From an uncultured Polaribacter sp. (GTDB lineage: Bacteria; Bacteroidota; Bacteroidia; Flavobacteriales; Flavobacteriaceae): a stretch of DNA of 64,000 bases. Positions 55,009-64,000 of this stretch are shown in pieces. The notes under the pieces are model-generated. The model did no database searches, was not told the origin of the DNA, and saw nothing but the letters and a program-made list of their open reading frames with translations. Both the position numbers and the translations under genes were made by a program. The stretch lies in NCBI RefSeq assembly GCF_947497695.1, contig NZ_CANMHM010000013.1, positions 1 through 64,000 of the forward strand, given 5' to 3'. The stretch's first letter is position 1, and every line of letters starts with the position of its first letter.

Positions 55009-56190
55009 TTATATTTTTTGTTTTCTTATTTTATCAGAAAAGGTAATCAAACCTAAAACAGGGCCAATTGCCAATATTAAATAAGTGTAATTAATAGTAG
55101 TTGTATTGTTAAGATTACTAATAATTTCTATGCTTACAATTGTAATTGCAAAACCAATGCAATTTACAATAGTTAAAGCAGTGCCTTTATTTTTGGCTTC
55201 TATACTTTGTGCAACTAACGTAGAAAATAGCGGGGAATCTGCAATTACAACCATTCCCCAAAAAAGTAAATAAGTAATAAAAATATGTTGATTTTCTATT
55301 AAAAACATCAAAGGAGAAATAAGACAGCAAATACAAGAGAGTAGTAAAGCTAAAAAAGCTATTTTTTCTGCCCCAATTTTTTCTGATAAATAGCCACTTA
55401 AAACACAAGATAAACTACCAATAGCAATAATAAAAAAGGAGGTTAAAGCAATGTTTATACTACTATTAGGATGTAAATTTGTGTAGATTTTTAAGATAAT
55501 GGGTACAAAAGTCCAAAAGGCATACAACTCCCACATGTGTCCAAAATAACCAAAAGCCGCTTTTCTAAAATTATTGTTTTTAAAGATAGAAAAACAAAGA
55601 GTAATATCTAATTTTTTACTTGCTTTTCTATAAGGTCCATTGGGCACAAAGAGTAACATTAATAAGCCTCCAAAAACAGCTAATACAGAAATAGTAATGA
55701 TAATAGTTTTCCATGAAAAACCTTGTAATATATCTTTTAATAAATGAGGCAAGGCAGTACCTAAAACCAACGCACCAACTAAATAACCTAAAGATTTTCC
55801 TAAACCTTTATCAAAATAATCTGTAGCAATTTTCATCCCAATAGGATAAATACCTGCCAAGAAAAAGCCAGTTAAAAAACGCATGCCAATTAACGTTAAA
55901 AAAGTTTGATTCTCGAAGATTAAACGTGCATTAAAAAATGCCCCTAAAATGGCACAAAAAAAGAAAACTTTAGACGGAGCAAAACGATCTGCAATAGTAA
56001 ATAAAGCAAAACTTAAAGTTCCAATAATAAAACCAAATTGTACAGAAGATGTTAAATAGCTTAGAGCCATTTCTTCTAAATTAAAACTTTTTATTAAATC
56101 TGTCATTATACCATTACTTGCAAACCATAAAGAGGTACAGCAAAATTGAGAAATAATAATAATGGGAAGTATTTTTTTAGAAGTTGTCAT
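55009..56190 (-). CDS. MFS transporter
   Basis: An inner-membrane carrier with twelve hydrophobic helices. I start at the ATG at 56190 (MTTSKKILPIIIISQF), giving 393 residues; the longer ORF from 56265 adds 25 residues that do not look like a helix in the family. The loop between TM2 and TM3 reads FTIADRFAPSKVFF, a loose match to the MFS motif (D-R-x-G-R). FASNGIMTDLI near the start resembles bacterial sugar-nitrate or organic-acid carriers. Substrate unknown. Confidence 0.8.
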   Translation of the reverse strand: MTTSKKILPIIIISQFCCTSLWFASNGIMTDLIKSFNLEEMALSYLTSSVQFGFIIGTLSFALFTIADRFAPSKVFFFCAILGAFFNARLIFENQTFLTLIGMRFLTGFFLAGIYPIGMKIATDYFDKGLGKSLGYLVGALVLGTALPHLLKDILQGFSWKTIIITISVLAVFGGLLMLLFVPNGPYRKASKKLDITLCFSIFKNNNFRKAAFGYFGHMWELYAFWTFVPIILKIYTNLHPNSSINIALTSFFIIAIGSLSCVLSGYLSEKIGAEKIAFLALLLSCICCLISPLMFLIENQHIFITYLLFWGMVVIADSPLFSTLVAQSIEAKNKGTALTIVNCIGFAITIVSIEIISNLNNTTTINYTYLILAIGPVLGLITFSDKIRKQKI

Positions 56191-56469
56191 ACAGATAACG
56201 AATGTAGCAAAAAGCAAGCAATTATAAATCAGAGTTGTATTATACTTTATAAAAAGAAAAGCCACTAATTTTTCTTTTTTGAGGTCAAAAAAAATAAATA
56301 GCAGTAATTGAAATATAAAAAATCTATAAATTTTTATTTGTGATTATTCAATTCTTATTTTTATTCGTGCATTCGTGGCAAAATAAAAGCAAACAGAATG
56401 AACGATTTTAACTTGAATTATCAATAAAAAAGTAGTGCTAGTTCTGTTTAATTTTTATCTTTGGATTCG

Positions 56470-57327
56470 ATGAAAAAGGTAAAAATCATAGAATGTCCCA
56501 GAGATGCAATGCAAGGAATTAAAAGTCATTTTATATCCACAGAAAAAAAGGCTTTGTACATCAATTCGCTATTAAAAGTAGGTTTTGATACTATAGATTT
56601 TGGCAGTTTTGTTTCTCCAAAAGCAATTCCACAAATGAGAGATACAGCAGCAGTTTTATCAAAATTAGATTTGTCTAAAACAACTAGTAAATTATTAGCA
56701 ATTGTGGCTAACACAAGAGGTGCCAATGATGCTACTCAGTTTGAAGAAATAGACTATTTGGGGTATCCTTTTTCAATTTCAGAAAATTTTCAAATGCGAA
56801 ATACGCATAAAACAATAGACGAATCTATAACAACTCTAGATAATATTTTAAATATTGCAGATAAAACTAAAAAAGAAGTAGTTGCGTATTTGTCTATGGG
56901 TTTTGGAAATCCTTATGGAGATCCTTGGAATGTTGATATAGTAAGTGAGTGGACAGAAAAATTGTCTAAAATGGGCGTAAATATTTTATCATTGTCAGAT
57001 ACTATTGGTAGTTCTACACCAGCAAATATTGATTATCTATTTTCTAATTTAATATCTCATTATAAAGACATTGAGTTTGGTGCACATTTACATACAACTC
57101 CAGATAAATGGCACGAAAAAGTAGATGCAGCCTACAAAGCAGGTTGTTTGCGTTTCGATGGAGCAATTAAAGGTTATGGAGGTTGCCCAATGGCAAAAGA
57201 CGAATTGACAGGCAATATGCCTACCGAAAAATTATTGAGTTATTTTACTACACAAAAAGCAGAGACTAACTTAAAACCCATGAGTTTTGAGAGTGCTTAC
57301 AATAAGGCTTTAGAGGTATTTATTTAA
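56470..57327 (+). CDS. Hydroxymethylglutaryl-CoA lyase-like enzyme
   Basis: Cleaves HMG-CoA to acetoacetate and acetyl-CoA in leucine breakdown. The 285-residue TIM barrel (HMGL-like) has IECPRDAMQGIKSHF near residue 6 (catalytic Arg and Asp; most homologues read PRDGLQN), FGSFVSPKAIPQM near 43, FGAHLHTTPD near 202 (metal histidines) and CPMAKDELTGNMPTE near 239. I start at ATG 56470, not TTG 56461. TATCTTTG at 56456-56463 resembles a -7 element and would give an almost leaderless message. No other leucine genes are adjacent. Confidence 0.85.
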   Translation: MKKVKIIECPRDAMQGIKSHFISTEKKALYINSLLKVGFDTIDFGSFVSPKAIPQMRDTAAVLSKLDLSKTTSKLLAIVANTRGANDATQFEEIDYLGYPFSISENFQMRNTHKTIDESITTLDNILNIADKTKKEVVAYLSMGFGNPYGDPWNVDIVSEWTEKLSKMGVNILSLSDTIGSSTPANIDYLFSNLISHYKDIEFGAHLHTTPDKWHEKVDAAYKAGCLRFDGAIKGYGGCPMAKDELTGNMPTEKLLSYFTTQKAETNLKPMSFESAYNKALEVFI

Positions 57328-57489
57328 CTTATAATATGAATTAAACTATAATTTACACTAATTTCAGCTAAATGAAAAATCTTTTTTTAAATTTTAGGAA
57401 CTACTAAACATTTGTTAAAACAATTTACAACCTCCTTTTTGATTTTAAAATTGTTTAATTTTACATAATAATAATTAAACAAAACACAA

Positions 57490-58689
57490 ATGAAAAATTT
57501 AAATTCAATTTTAGCATTATTTACGCTTCTTTTCTTATTTGCAAGTTGTGATAAGGAAGAAACATTAGAAATTAAATCGTCAGGAAAATCTGTAACCTAC
57601 GATTTAGGTTCGAAGGCAGTATCAACTATTTCTGGAACAGCAACTTTTACAGAAAATTCAGATACCACTACAACAATTAGTTTAGACATTCAAGGAACAC
57701 CTTCAGGTGGTTTACATCCAGCTCACATCCATTTAAATACAGCTGCAGAAGGTGGAGGTATTGCTTTAAGTTTAACACCTGTTAATGGTACAACTGGTAA
57801 AAGTGAGATAACTGTTTCTGCTTTAGATGATGGTACAGTAGTATCTTATGACGATTTAATAGCTTTTGATGGTTACATCAATGTTCACTTAAGTGCAACA
57901 GAATTAAGTACAATTGTTGCACAGGGAGATATTGGACAAAATGATTTAACAGGTATGACTAAAACGTATGATTTAGGGGCAAAAGCTGTAGCAGATATTT
58001 CTGGTAACGTAACTTTTGCAGAAAGAATAAATGGTGAGGCTTTGGCTATAATCTCATTAAGTAATACGCCTGATGGGGGTTCTCATCCTGCACACATCCA
58101 TGCTAACACAGCTGCTGAAGGAGGTGGGATTTTAGTTTCTTTTACGCCTGTTAACGGAGACACTGGAATGAGCGAAACAAATTTATCTGCTCTTGATAGT
58201 GGTAGTGCTTTTGGATATTCAGATATTGAAGGATTAGACGCCTATATTAATGTACATTTAAGTGCTACTGAGTTAAGTACAATTGTTGCACAGGGAGATA
58301 TTGGACAAAACGATTTAACAGGTGAATCTAAAGCTTACATTTTAGCAAGTAAAGATGTTGCAATTATTTCTGGGACTGCTACTTTTTTCAAAAGAGTAGA
58401 TGGTAGTGCATTGGCAATTTTAGACATACAGAATACACCTGCAGATGGAGTTCATCCTGCACATATTCATAAAAATGATGCTGCAACTGGTGGTGGTATT
58501 GCTGTAACTTTTACTCCTGTTGATGGAAATTTAGGGATGAGTGCAACACAAATAGAGAAATTGGATGATGAAACTGCTTTTACCTATGATGATATTTTAA
58601 CATATAATGGATATATTAATGTTCATTTAAGTGTAGCAGAATTAAGTACTATTGTTGCCCAAGGCAATATTGGTTCTAATGTGAACTAA
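57490..58689 (+). CDS. Lipoprotein with three CHRD domains
   Basis: A 399-residue exported protein with a lipobox (LFASC, Cys19) followed by DKEE, an acidic stretch like the surface-export signal of Bacteroidota lipoproteins. Three CHRD repeats of about 120 residues follow (about 35-155, 158-278, 281-399). Each has HPAHIHxNxAAxGGGI, a TPVNG-type strand, and NVHLSxxELSTIVAQG. CHRD domains are of unknown biochemical function; the three HxH pairs suggest metal binding. Repeats 1 and 2 share a nearly identical 54-base segment, so one arose by recent duplication. It is convergent with a FecA-like receptor. Confidence 0.88.
   Translation: MKNLNSILALFTLLFLFASCDKEETLEIKSSGKSVTYDLGSKAVSTISGTATFTENSDTTTTISLDIQGTPSGGLHPAHIHLNTAAEGGGIALSLTPVNGTTGKSEITVSALDDGTVVSYDDLIAFDGYINVHLSATELSTIVAQGDIGQNDLTGMTKTYDLGAKAVADISGNVTFAERINGEALAIISLSNTPDGGSHPAHIHANTAAEGGGILVSFTPVNGDTGMSETNLSALDSGSAFGYSDIEGLDAYINVHLSATELSTIVAQGDIGQNDLTGESKAYILASKDVAIISGTATFFKRVDGSALAILDIQNTPADGVHPAHIHKNDAATGGGIAVTFTPVDGNLGMSATQIEKLDDETAFTYDDILTYNGYINVHLSVAELSTIVAQGNIGSNVN
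57901..58323 (+). repeat. Direct repeat within the CHRD gene
   Basis: 57901-57954 and 58270-58323 are identical at 52 of 54 bases, 369 bases (123 codons) apart. The third CHRD unit carries only a diverged version near 58640. Confidence 0.9.
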
Positions 58690-58712
58690 CTTAGAATTAA
58701 AACCGTTTAATT

Positions 58713-58741
58713 AAAAACCCATCAAAATTAGATGGGTTTTT
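58713..58741 (+). terminator. Intrinsic terminator after the CHRD gene
   Basis: Stem AAAAACCCATC/GATGGGTTTTT with a 7-base loop. Confidence 0.9.
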
Positions 58742-58760
58742 ATTGTAATACTGTTATTTG

Positions 58761-58816
58761 AATTTAATTTCACAAAAAGAACGTTAATAATTATGTCCTT
58801 TTTGTGAAATTAAATT
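58761..58816. other. Long inverted repeat between convergent genes
   Basis: A 19-bp perfect stem (58761-58779 and 58798-58816; arms AATTTAATTTCACAAAAAG and its inverse) with an 18-base loop. It lacks a strong T run, so it may be a structured 3' end for the TonB receptor message or something else. Confidence 0.75.
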
Positions 58817-58839
58817 GTTTATTTTAAAATTATTTACAC

Positions 58840-61077
58840 CTAGAATCTAAATTCCAAACCACCATAAATTCCAAAAGGGTGTCCAGGTCTTAAACCTGCA
58901 GGTACTCTAGAAGCGGCATAAGTGTTGTCTAATAAGTTTATAATATTGGTTGTAAGGCTTAACTGTTTATTTACAAAATATTTTACAGAAAGATCTACAA
59001 TAAAATTACTGGCTACTTTTTCGTTATTTGGAATATTTCCTTTTCCTGCCAAGGTTCTAAATTCCCCATTAAAACGACCATTTAAGTTAATTTCAAAATT
59101 TTTATGTTCTAAAGAAAATGCTGCATTGAATTGATGTTTAGGTATGTAAGGCAATTCATCTCCTGCAGTAACTGTACCCCATAAACTATCAGAACTACCA
59201 AAACTATTCTGAAATTCTGTGTTTGTAAACGTATATCCCAATGAAATTGGTAAAGAAAATTTAGATTCTTTTTTAGCAAAATTATAGTTTAACAATACTT
59301 CAATTCCACTAACATTTACTTCCCCTGCATTAAATTGATCTAAAGAACCTGTACCACCAGTTGCAGCTAAATCACTACCTAAAAGATTTGAATAATCGTT
59401 AAAGAAACCAACAAATTCTCCTTTAATTCCTCCTAAATCAAAACGTGTTCCTAATTCATAATTGATACTTTCTTCTGGTTTTTGACCATCTTGGTTTCCT
59501 GGAGGAGAAAAACCTTTGTGAATACCACCAAATAAAGAAAAATAGTTATCAAACTTGTAATTAGCTCCCATTCCAGGGATAAAAACATTAACAGAATTTT
59601 CTCTTTCTGTTAAATTTACACCTGTTCTTAAAACATCATTTTTACCAAAATCTTCTCTTTTTAAAGTAATGTTCTCATATCTAACACCAGGAGTAAAAGT
59701 CCAATTTTGATATTTTAATTTATACGTTAAAAAAGTTGCAAAAGCATTAGCACTAGTAATTCTATTGGCATCTGTACCCGCAATTCCTGCAGTAGTTAAA
59801 TTTAAAATACCTGTATTAGAAATACTAAATTGATCTACCCATTGAAACCGATCTTCATCATCATAATGATAACGAACCCCAATTTCTAAATCATGAAAAC
59901 TATCTCCTTTATACCAATGATAATCTAATTTAGATTGAATACCTTGAGATAAATAGTTTCTATTATTAGCCTTTACACCTAAAGCATCATTACCAGAATT
60001 AACACTTCCATTTACAATAGAAAAGTGATTTGATAAGCTATTAGGGTTTTCTAATACATTGGCAATAGATTGTTTATCTCCATTAAAAGTAACATCATTT
60101 AATTTATACCAATTTCTAGCAAAATTATTTTGATAAGCAGTTGTAGAAATCCTAAAATCTTTAGAAAAATTTAAATGATGCGTTATCATATATTGAGTAT
60201 GCTTTGTTGTCATTCTGTCTTCGTTTGAAGCAGCATATCTAGCAAAAGGATTTGTATTAAAATCATCTTCTGCCAAACCCAAATACGTTTCATTACCATC
60301 TTCATCTGCATATTGAAACTTAAACTCTAAAGATTGTTTTATAGTAGCATTTGGAAATATATTGACAGCAATTTTTGCAACAACATCATTCTTATTAAAA
60401 CCAGTATTTTTTCCACTTGGTAAAGTCTTAAAACCATCAGAGGCATAATTCAAATACTCTACAACATAGCCAATTGTTTTATTTCCTCCACCAATTTTTG
60501 CGTGTAATTGATTGGAGTTAAAACTACCATAACTTGCTCTAATTTTTCCTCCAAACTTAGTTGGTATTTGAGCAGATATCATATTAATTGCACCACCAGT
60601 TGTAAAAGGGCCATACTGTACTTGGCTACTACCTTTTAAAACTTCTACAGCTTCCATTCTTGCAATTGTAGGAAAATAATAAGCAGCAGAAGCGCTGTAA
60701 GGAGCAGGAGCAATTAAAACGCCATCTTCCATTAAGGTAATTTTAGAACTTCTTTCTGGAGATGTACCTCTTAAACTAATGTTTGGTCTTAATCCAAAAC
60801 CATCTTCTTCATAAATAGTTACTCCAGGAACACTTCTTAAAGCTCTATTTACATCTGTAAAACTAAATTTTTGGAGTTCTTTTGGAGATAAATAATATGC
60901 AGAGCCTGTTCTGTTTTTTGCCATATATTTATTACCAAAAATTGCTTTAGACGAAATAATTACTTCGTCTAATTTTTGTATAGAATCTAAACCTCTCTTT
61001 TCTTCTTTTGATTGTTGCTTTTGAGCAGCTATTGCTACTGTAAATAAGGTTGTTATGATGATGAAACCTTTCTTCAT
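58840..61077 (-). CDS. TonB-dependent outer-membrane receptor, FecA-like
   Basis: Takes up iron chelates or other large ligands with energy from TonB. I start at the ATG at 61077 (MKKGFIIITTLFTVAIAAQK), giving 745 residues with a clear signal peptide. The longer ORF from 61134 contains the promoter. The plug domain has YYLSPKELQKFSFTDVNRAL and FGLRPNISLRGTSPERSSKI with EDGVLIAPAPYSASAAYY, the pattern of Fe(III)-dicitrate receptors; the barrel ends in an aromatic (GGLEFRF). There is no N-terminal carboxypeptidase-like or signalling domain. The ligand is inferred. Confidence 0.88.
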   Translation of the reverse strand: MKKGFIIITTLFTVAIAAQKQQSKEEKRGLDSIQKLDEVIISSKAIFGNKYMAKNRTGSAYYLSPKELQKFSFTDVNRALRSVPGVTIYEEDGFGLRPNISLRGTSPERSSKITLMEDGVLIAPAPYSASAAYYFPTIARMEAVEVLKGSSQVQYGPFTTGGAINMISAQIPTKFGGKIRASYGSFNSNQLHAKIGGGNKTIGYVVEYLNYASDGFKTLPSGKNTGFNKNDVVAKIAVNIFPNATIKQSLEFKFQYADEDGNETYLGLAEDDFNTNPFARYAASNEDRMTTKHTQYMITHHLNFSKDFRISTTAYQNNFARNWYKLNDVTFNGDKQSIANVLENPNSLSNHFSIVNGSVNSGNDALGVKANNRNYLSQGIQSKLDYHWYKGDSFHDLEIGVRYHYDDEDRFQWVDQFSISNTGILNLTTAGIAGTDANRITSANAFATFLTYKLKYQNWTFTPGVRYENITLKREDFGKNDVLRTGVNLTERENSVNVFIPGMGANYKFDNYFSLFGGIHKGFSPPGNQDGQKPEESINYELGTRFDLGGIKGEFVGFFNDYSNLLGSDLAATGGTGSLDQFNAGEVNVSGIEVLLNYNFAKKESKFSLPISLGYTFTNTEFQNSFGSSDSLWGTVTAGDELPYIPKHQFNAAFSLEHKNFEINLNGRFNGEFRTLAGKGNIPNNEKVASNFIVDLSVKYFVNKQLSLTTNIINLLDNTYAASRVPAGLRPGHPFGIYGGLEFRF

Positions 61078-61115
61078 TTTATTTAGATTTATTATAAATA
61101 AATTATTTTCGGGTG

Positions 61116-61146
61116 CAAATATACGAACCAACAAAAGAAAAACAAA
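61116..61146 (-). promoter_or_regulatory. Promoter of the TonB receptor gene
   Basis: Minus strand: TTTG (61143-61146), a 19-base spacer, TATATTTG (61116-61123); about 39 bases to the ATG at 61077. Exact consensus and spacing. No Fur-like palindrome is obvious. Confidence 0.7.
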
Positions 61147-61344
61147 GTTTATTTAGAACAAATAAGAATAATTTTTTTATAAATTGACTTACAGTTAGTT
61201 AAGTTTATATTTATTAAAATTTATTGTTTAGATAGAATTTTAGCAGTTAAAATTGTGCCACTTTATTTTGTATTTAGACACATGTTAAACAGATAAATCT
61301 GTTGGTATTTAAATCTAAAATAATAAATTGCAAAAAAAAATACT

Positions 61345-64000
61345 ATGAAAAAAATTTTTGCATTATTAGTACTTTGCACTTCTACACTTTTATTTTCTCA
61401 AGAAAACAAAACTATAACTTACGATTTAGAAAGTGAAATACCTAAAGATACCACTGCAATTCGTGGCGAATTACAAAACGGACTTAAATATTACATAAAA
61501 GAAAACAACAGACCAAAAAACGAAATTAACATGCGTTTGGTGGTTAAAGTTGGTCATTTGCAAGAAGATGATAACCAACAAGGTTTAGCTCATTTACTAG
61601 AACACATGGGCTTTAATGGAACTAAGAATTTTAAGAAAGATAAACTGATAAAATACCTAGAAAGTATTGGTATGACCTTTGGTGCAGATTTAAATGCTCA
61701 TACAGGTTTTGAAGAAACAGTTTACAAACTAAAAGTACCTAGTTCTAACTTAAAAAAGGTAAACAAAGCATTTCAAATCTTAGAAGACTGGGCACATAAT
61801 ATGAGTTTAAAAGACGAAGCAATTAATGCTGAAAGACCAGTTGTTTTAGAAGAATTTAGAGCAAGATTGGGTAGTGGAAATAGAGTAGGAACAGAGGTGG
61901 CTGAATTTATGTATGAGGGCATGCCACAGTTAAGATATTTCTCTGATGAAAAACTTGAAAATATTAAGAATTTTGATACAAAACACATTCGTCGTTTTTA
62001 TAATGATTGGTATCGCCCTAATTTAATGGGTATCATTATTTCTGGGGATATTGATCCTGCTTATGCAGAAAAAAAAATAAAGAAACACTTTTCTAAATTG
62101 GTAAATCCAGAAAATGAAAAAACCTTGTTTGCTTATGATAGTGTACCTTATCATAAAAAAACACGTGTAAAAATTGTTACTGATCCAGAAAAAACAACAA
62201 CAGGCATCTCTCTAGATTTTATTAATATAAATCCAAATAAGAAAGAAAAAGCCTTGATGAGACATCAAAAAGAAGGTTTTGTAAAAGGGATGATGAGTTC
62301 TATGCTAAACAAAAGACTAAATGAGTTGTCTGTTAGTGATACCCCTCCTTTTATTGGAGCTGGTGCAGGAGTAGGAGGTACTTTAAGCAGTTATCACCAA
62401 AAATTTTCTATAGGTGCGTCTTCTAGTGAAGCAGGTATTCATCAGGCTTTGGAAGCTATGATTAAAGAGTTAGAGCGTGTTAAAAGATTTGGGTTTACTA
62501 AAGACGAGTTAGCAGAAGTTAAAAAAAATATGTTGGCTAGTAACGAAACATTTTTGGAAAACAAAGACGATTGGTATTCCTCTAGTTATTTAGGTCTTTT
62601 AGCAAGTGAGTTTGATAATAGTTGGGTATTGTATGATAAAAATTGGCGTTATAATTTTTACAAAACAGTTATACCACAAATTACTTTAGAAGAAATAAAT
62701 GCACAATTCGATTTTTATTATCATAAAGATAACCGTGTTTTAGTTTTAACAGCACCAGAAAAAGAAGATTTGGTTTTGCCTACTGAAAAAGAATTATTGG
62801 CAACTATTAAGAAAGCAACATTAAATACAGATATAGAAAAGTACGTTCCTAAAAAGCTAGACAATCAAATCATTAAAAACTTAAGACCTAAAGGGACTAT
62901 TGTTTCAGAGCAAAATCATCTTTATGACATTAAAGAGATGCTTTTAAGCAATGGAGTTAAAGTATATTATAAAAAAACAGATTTTGATAAAGAATCAATT
63001 CGTTTTAAAGCATTTAGTTTTGGCGGTACTTCTTTACTTTCTGATAAAGATTACTTGGCAGTTGGCCAGTTAATGTCTTTAGCAACAGTAACAGGTATTG
63101 GAGGCTATAAAAGTCATGAATTGCAAAAAGTATTGGCAGGTAAAAAGGTAAGAGTTTCTACCAATGTGTCTACTTATTATGAAGGATTAAGAGGTTCTGC
63201 TAGAGCAAAAGATTTTGAAACACTATTTAAATTGATTTATTTAAACTTTACCAGTGTTAACAAAGACGAGAAAATGTATGCCTCTTTTAAAGACAAAATA
63301 AAGGTAATGACAAAGAATAGAAAATTAAAGCCTTCTTCTTTATTTTCTTCAGAAATTGCAAAAGTTACCCAAAAAGGGAATCCAAGGTACATAAATATGA
63401 ATGAGAACAACAATTTAGAAAGATTGTTAGATTCTGTTTCTTATGATGATATTTATGAAAAATATACAGAAAGATTTAAAAATGCTGGAGATTTTAACTT
63501 TTTCTTTATTGGAGATTTTGATGAAGCTGAGTTAAAAAAATATGCTGAGATGTATCTAGGGTCCTTGCCAAGTTCAGAGGAGAAAGAAGACTATGTTTTA
63601 ACAACCTATAAAAATATACCTAAAGGAGAGGAAATAATAGTTCATAAAGGCATAGAAGACAAGGCAACTTTAATCATGTCTTTTATTACAGAAGCAAAAA
63701 GTAATAGAAAAGAAGTAGATGCAATTAAAATATTTGCACAGATTTTTAAAACAAGATTACGCAATCAAATTAGAGAAGAAAAAGGGGGCGTTTATTCAGT
63801 TAACGCAAATTTAAGCTACTTAAGTAAACCTTTTAAAAGGTTTTATGGAGATATAAGTTTTAATTGCTCACCAGAAAATGTTGATGTTTTAGAAGCGGAA
63901 AGTTTAGCTGTTTTAAAACAATTTTTAAAAGAAGGCCCTACCAAAAAAGAAGTAGCAAATGTTAAGAAAAATTGGCTTTTAAAAAGAAAAAAATCTCTTG
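61345..64000 (+). CDS. M16-family (insulinase-type) zinc peptidase, partial at window end
   Basis: A periplasmic or outer-membrane peptidase open to the end of the window: 885 codons without a stop. The signal peptide (MKKIFALLVLCTSTLLFSQE) is followed by the M16 catalytic half with inverted zinc motif HLLEH (83-87) and the distal glutamate in AERPVVLEEFRARLG near 170. The second, inactive half includes FKAFSFGGTSLLSDKDYLAV near 557 and REEKGGVYSVNANLSY near 812. This is the pqqL/YhjJ-type double-domain layout. Spacing to the divergent receptor is 267 bases. Confidence 0.9.
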   Translation, partial: MKKIFALLVLCTSTLLFSQENKTITYDLESEIPKDTTAIRGELQNGLKYYIKENNRPKNEINMRLVVKVGHLQEDDNQQGLAHLLEHMGFNGTKNFKKDKLIKYLESIGMTFGADLNAHTGFEETVYKLKVPSSNLKKVNKAFQILEDWAHNMSLKDEAINAERPVVLEEFRARLGSGNRVGTEVAEFMYEGMPQLRYFSDEKLENIKNFDTKHIRRFYNDWYRPNLMGIIISGDIDPAYAEKKIKKHFSKLVNPENEKTLFAYDSVPYHKKTRVKIVTDPEKTTTGISLDFININPNKKEKALMRHQKEGFVKGMMSSMLNKRLNELSVSDTPPFIGAGAGVGGTLSSYHQKFSIGASSSEAGIHQALEAMIKELERVKRFGFTKDELAEVKKNMLASNETFLENKDDWYSSSYLGLLASEFDNSWVLYDKNWRYNFYKTVIPQITLEEINAQFDFYYHKDNRVLVLTAPEKEDLVLPTEKELLATIKKATLNTDIEKYVPKKLDNQIIKNLRPKGTIVSEQNHLYDIKEMLLSNGVKVYYKKTDFDKESIRFKAFSFGGTSLLSDKDYLAVGQLMSLATVTGIGGYKSHELQKVLAGKKVRVSTNVSTYYEGLRGSARAKDFETLFKLIYLNFTSVNKDEKMYASFKDKIKVMTKNRKLKPSSLFSSEIAKVTQKGNPRYINMNENNNLERLLDSVSYDDIYEKYTERFKNAGDFNFFFIGDFDEAELKKYAEMYLGSLPSSEEKEDYVLTTYKNIPKGEEIIVHKGIEDKATLIMSFITEAKSNRKEVDAIKIFAQIFKTRLRNQIREEKGGVYSVNANLSYLSKPFKRFYGDISFNCSPENVDVLEAESLAVLKQFLKEGPTKKEVANVKKNWLLKRKKSL

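Noticed and set aside
56340..56395. Short TTATTCGTGCATTCGTGGC segment as a mobile repeat
   Set aside because: It resembles a common Bacteroidota intergenic motif, but one copy without clear ends is not enough.

Overview
This window is a low-GC (about 30 % by eye) bacterial chromosome segment from Bacteroidota, family Flavobacteriaceae; the protein sequences look Polaribacter/Tenacibaculum-like, but I cannot fix the genus. The evidence is the TAnnTTTG promoter elements with an upstream TTTG, the lack of strong Shine-Dalgarno sites, LptD/DUF1573/DUF2279 proteins of flavobacterial type, a 951-residue CarB without the C-terminal regulatory domain, and a menaquinone pathway. I see no rRNA, tRNA, transposase, prophage or CRISPR array. 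Most of the window is core housekeeping sequence with a few accessory or decaying loci.

Layout. 1-7.8 kb: a heptamer repeat, lptD facing a divergent cell-wall amidase, an MCE/MlaD lipid-transport protein, a membrane Fe-S protein with its CCG-domain partner, and a SPOR-like protein. 7.8-12.4 kb: menaquinone genes menA, menC and menE with an SRPBCC protein and a CPBP protease among them. 12.4-18.6 kb: prmC and cls on the minus strand, then a LEA-type lipoprotein, ribD, a HAD phosphatase, a DMT transporter, a MITE-like element and a YigZ protein. 18.7-22.1 kb: thioesterase, dnaA, a small tyrosine phosphatase and an RsmI-like methylase. 22.2-26.3 kb (minus): a lysozyme-like protein with an ATC start, DUF2279, mltG, GNAT, dapF. 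26.4-36.5 kb: HtrA protease, a broken small membrane ORF, yidC and pyrG (minus), an orphan PD-(D/E)XK nuclease, rpmH and carB. 36.5-41.4 kb (minus): a YiiX-like hydrolase, lipA, an atypical Nramp-fold transporter, an ECF sigma factor, a glycosyltransferase and a Cys-rich small membrane protein. 41.5-47.4 kb: MscS channel, an ECF sigma pseudogene, murB, a sugar isomerase/epimerase, an aminotransferase and two DUF1573 proteins. 47.5-64 kb: valS, an outer-membrane protein, aldo/keto reductase, a FAD/Fe-S oxidoreductase fusion, MFS transporter, HMG-CoA lyase, a triple-CHRD lipoprotein, a FecA-like TonB receptor and an M16 peptidase that runs off the end.

How the genes fit together. The left end is an envelope-biogenesis block (LPS export, peptidoglycan cleavage, lipid transport). 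The men genes supply the quinone on which the Fe-S oxidoreductases probably depend. ORF starts were revised where an exact promoter overlaps the longest ORF (pyrG, TonB receptor) or where the longest ORF starts before a lipobox signal (LEA protein). Four promoters share the exact spacing TTTG-N19-TAnnTTTG, so they can be trusted more than isolated matches. The most unusual items are the orphan nuclease, the transporter that lacks both Nramp metal-binding motifs and sits 2 bases from a sigma factor, two genes whose complete N-termini require AUU or AUC starts, the in-frame amber ORF, and the sigma-factor pseudogene. I found no obvious multi-gene novel system.
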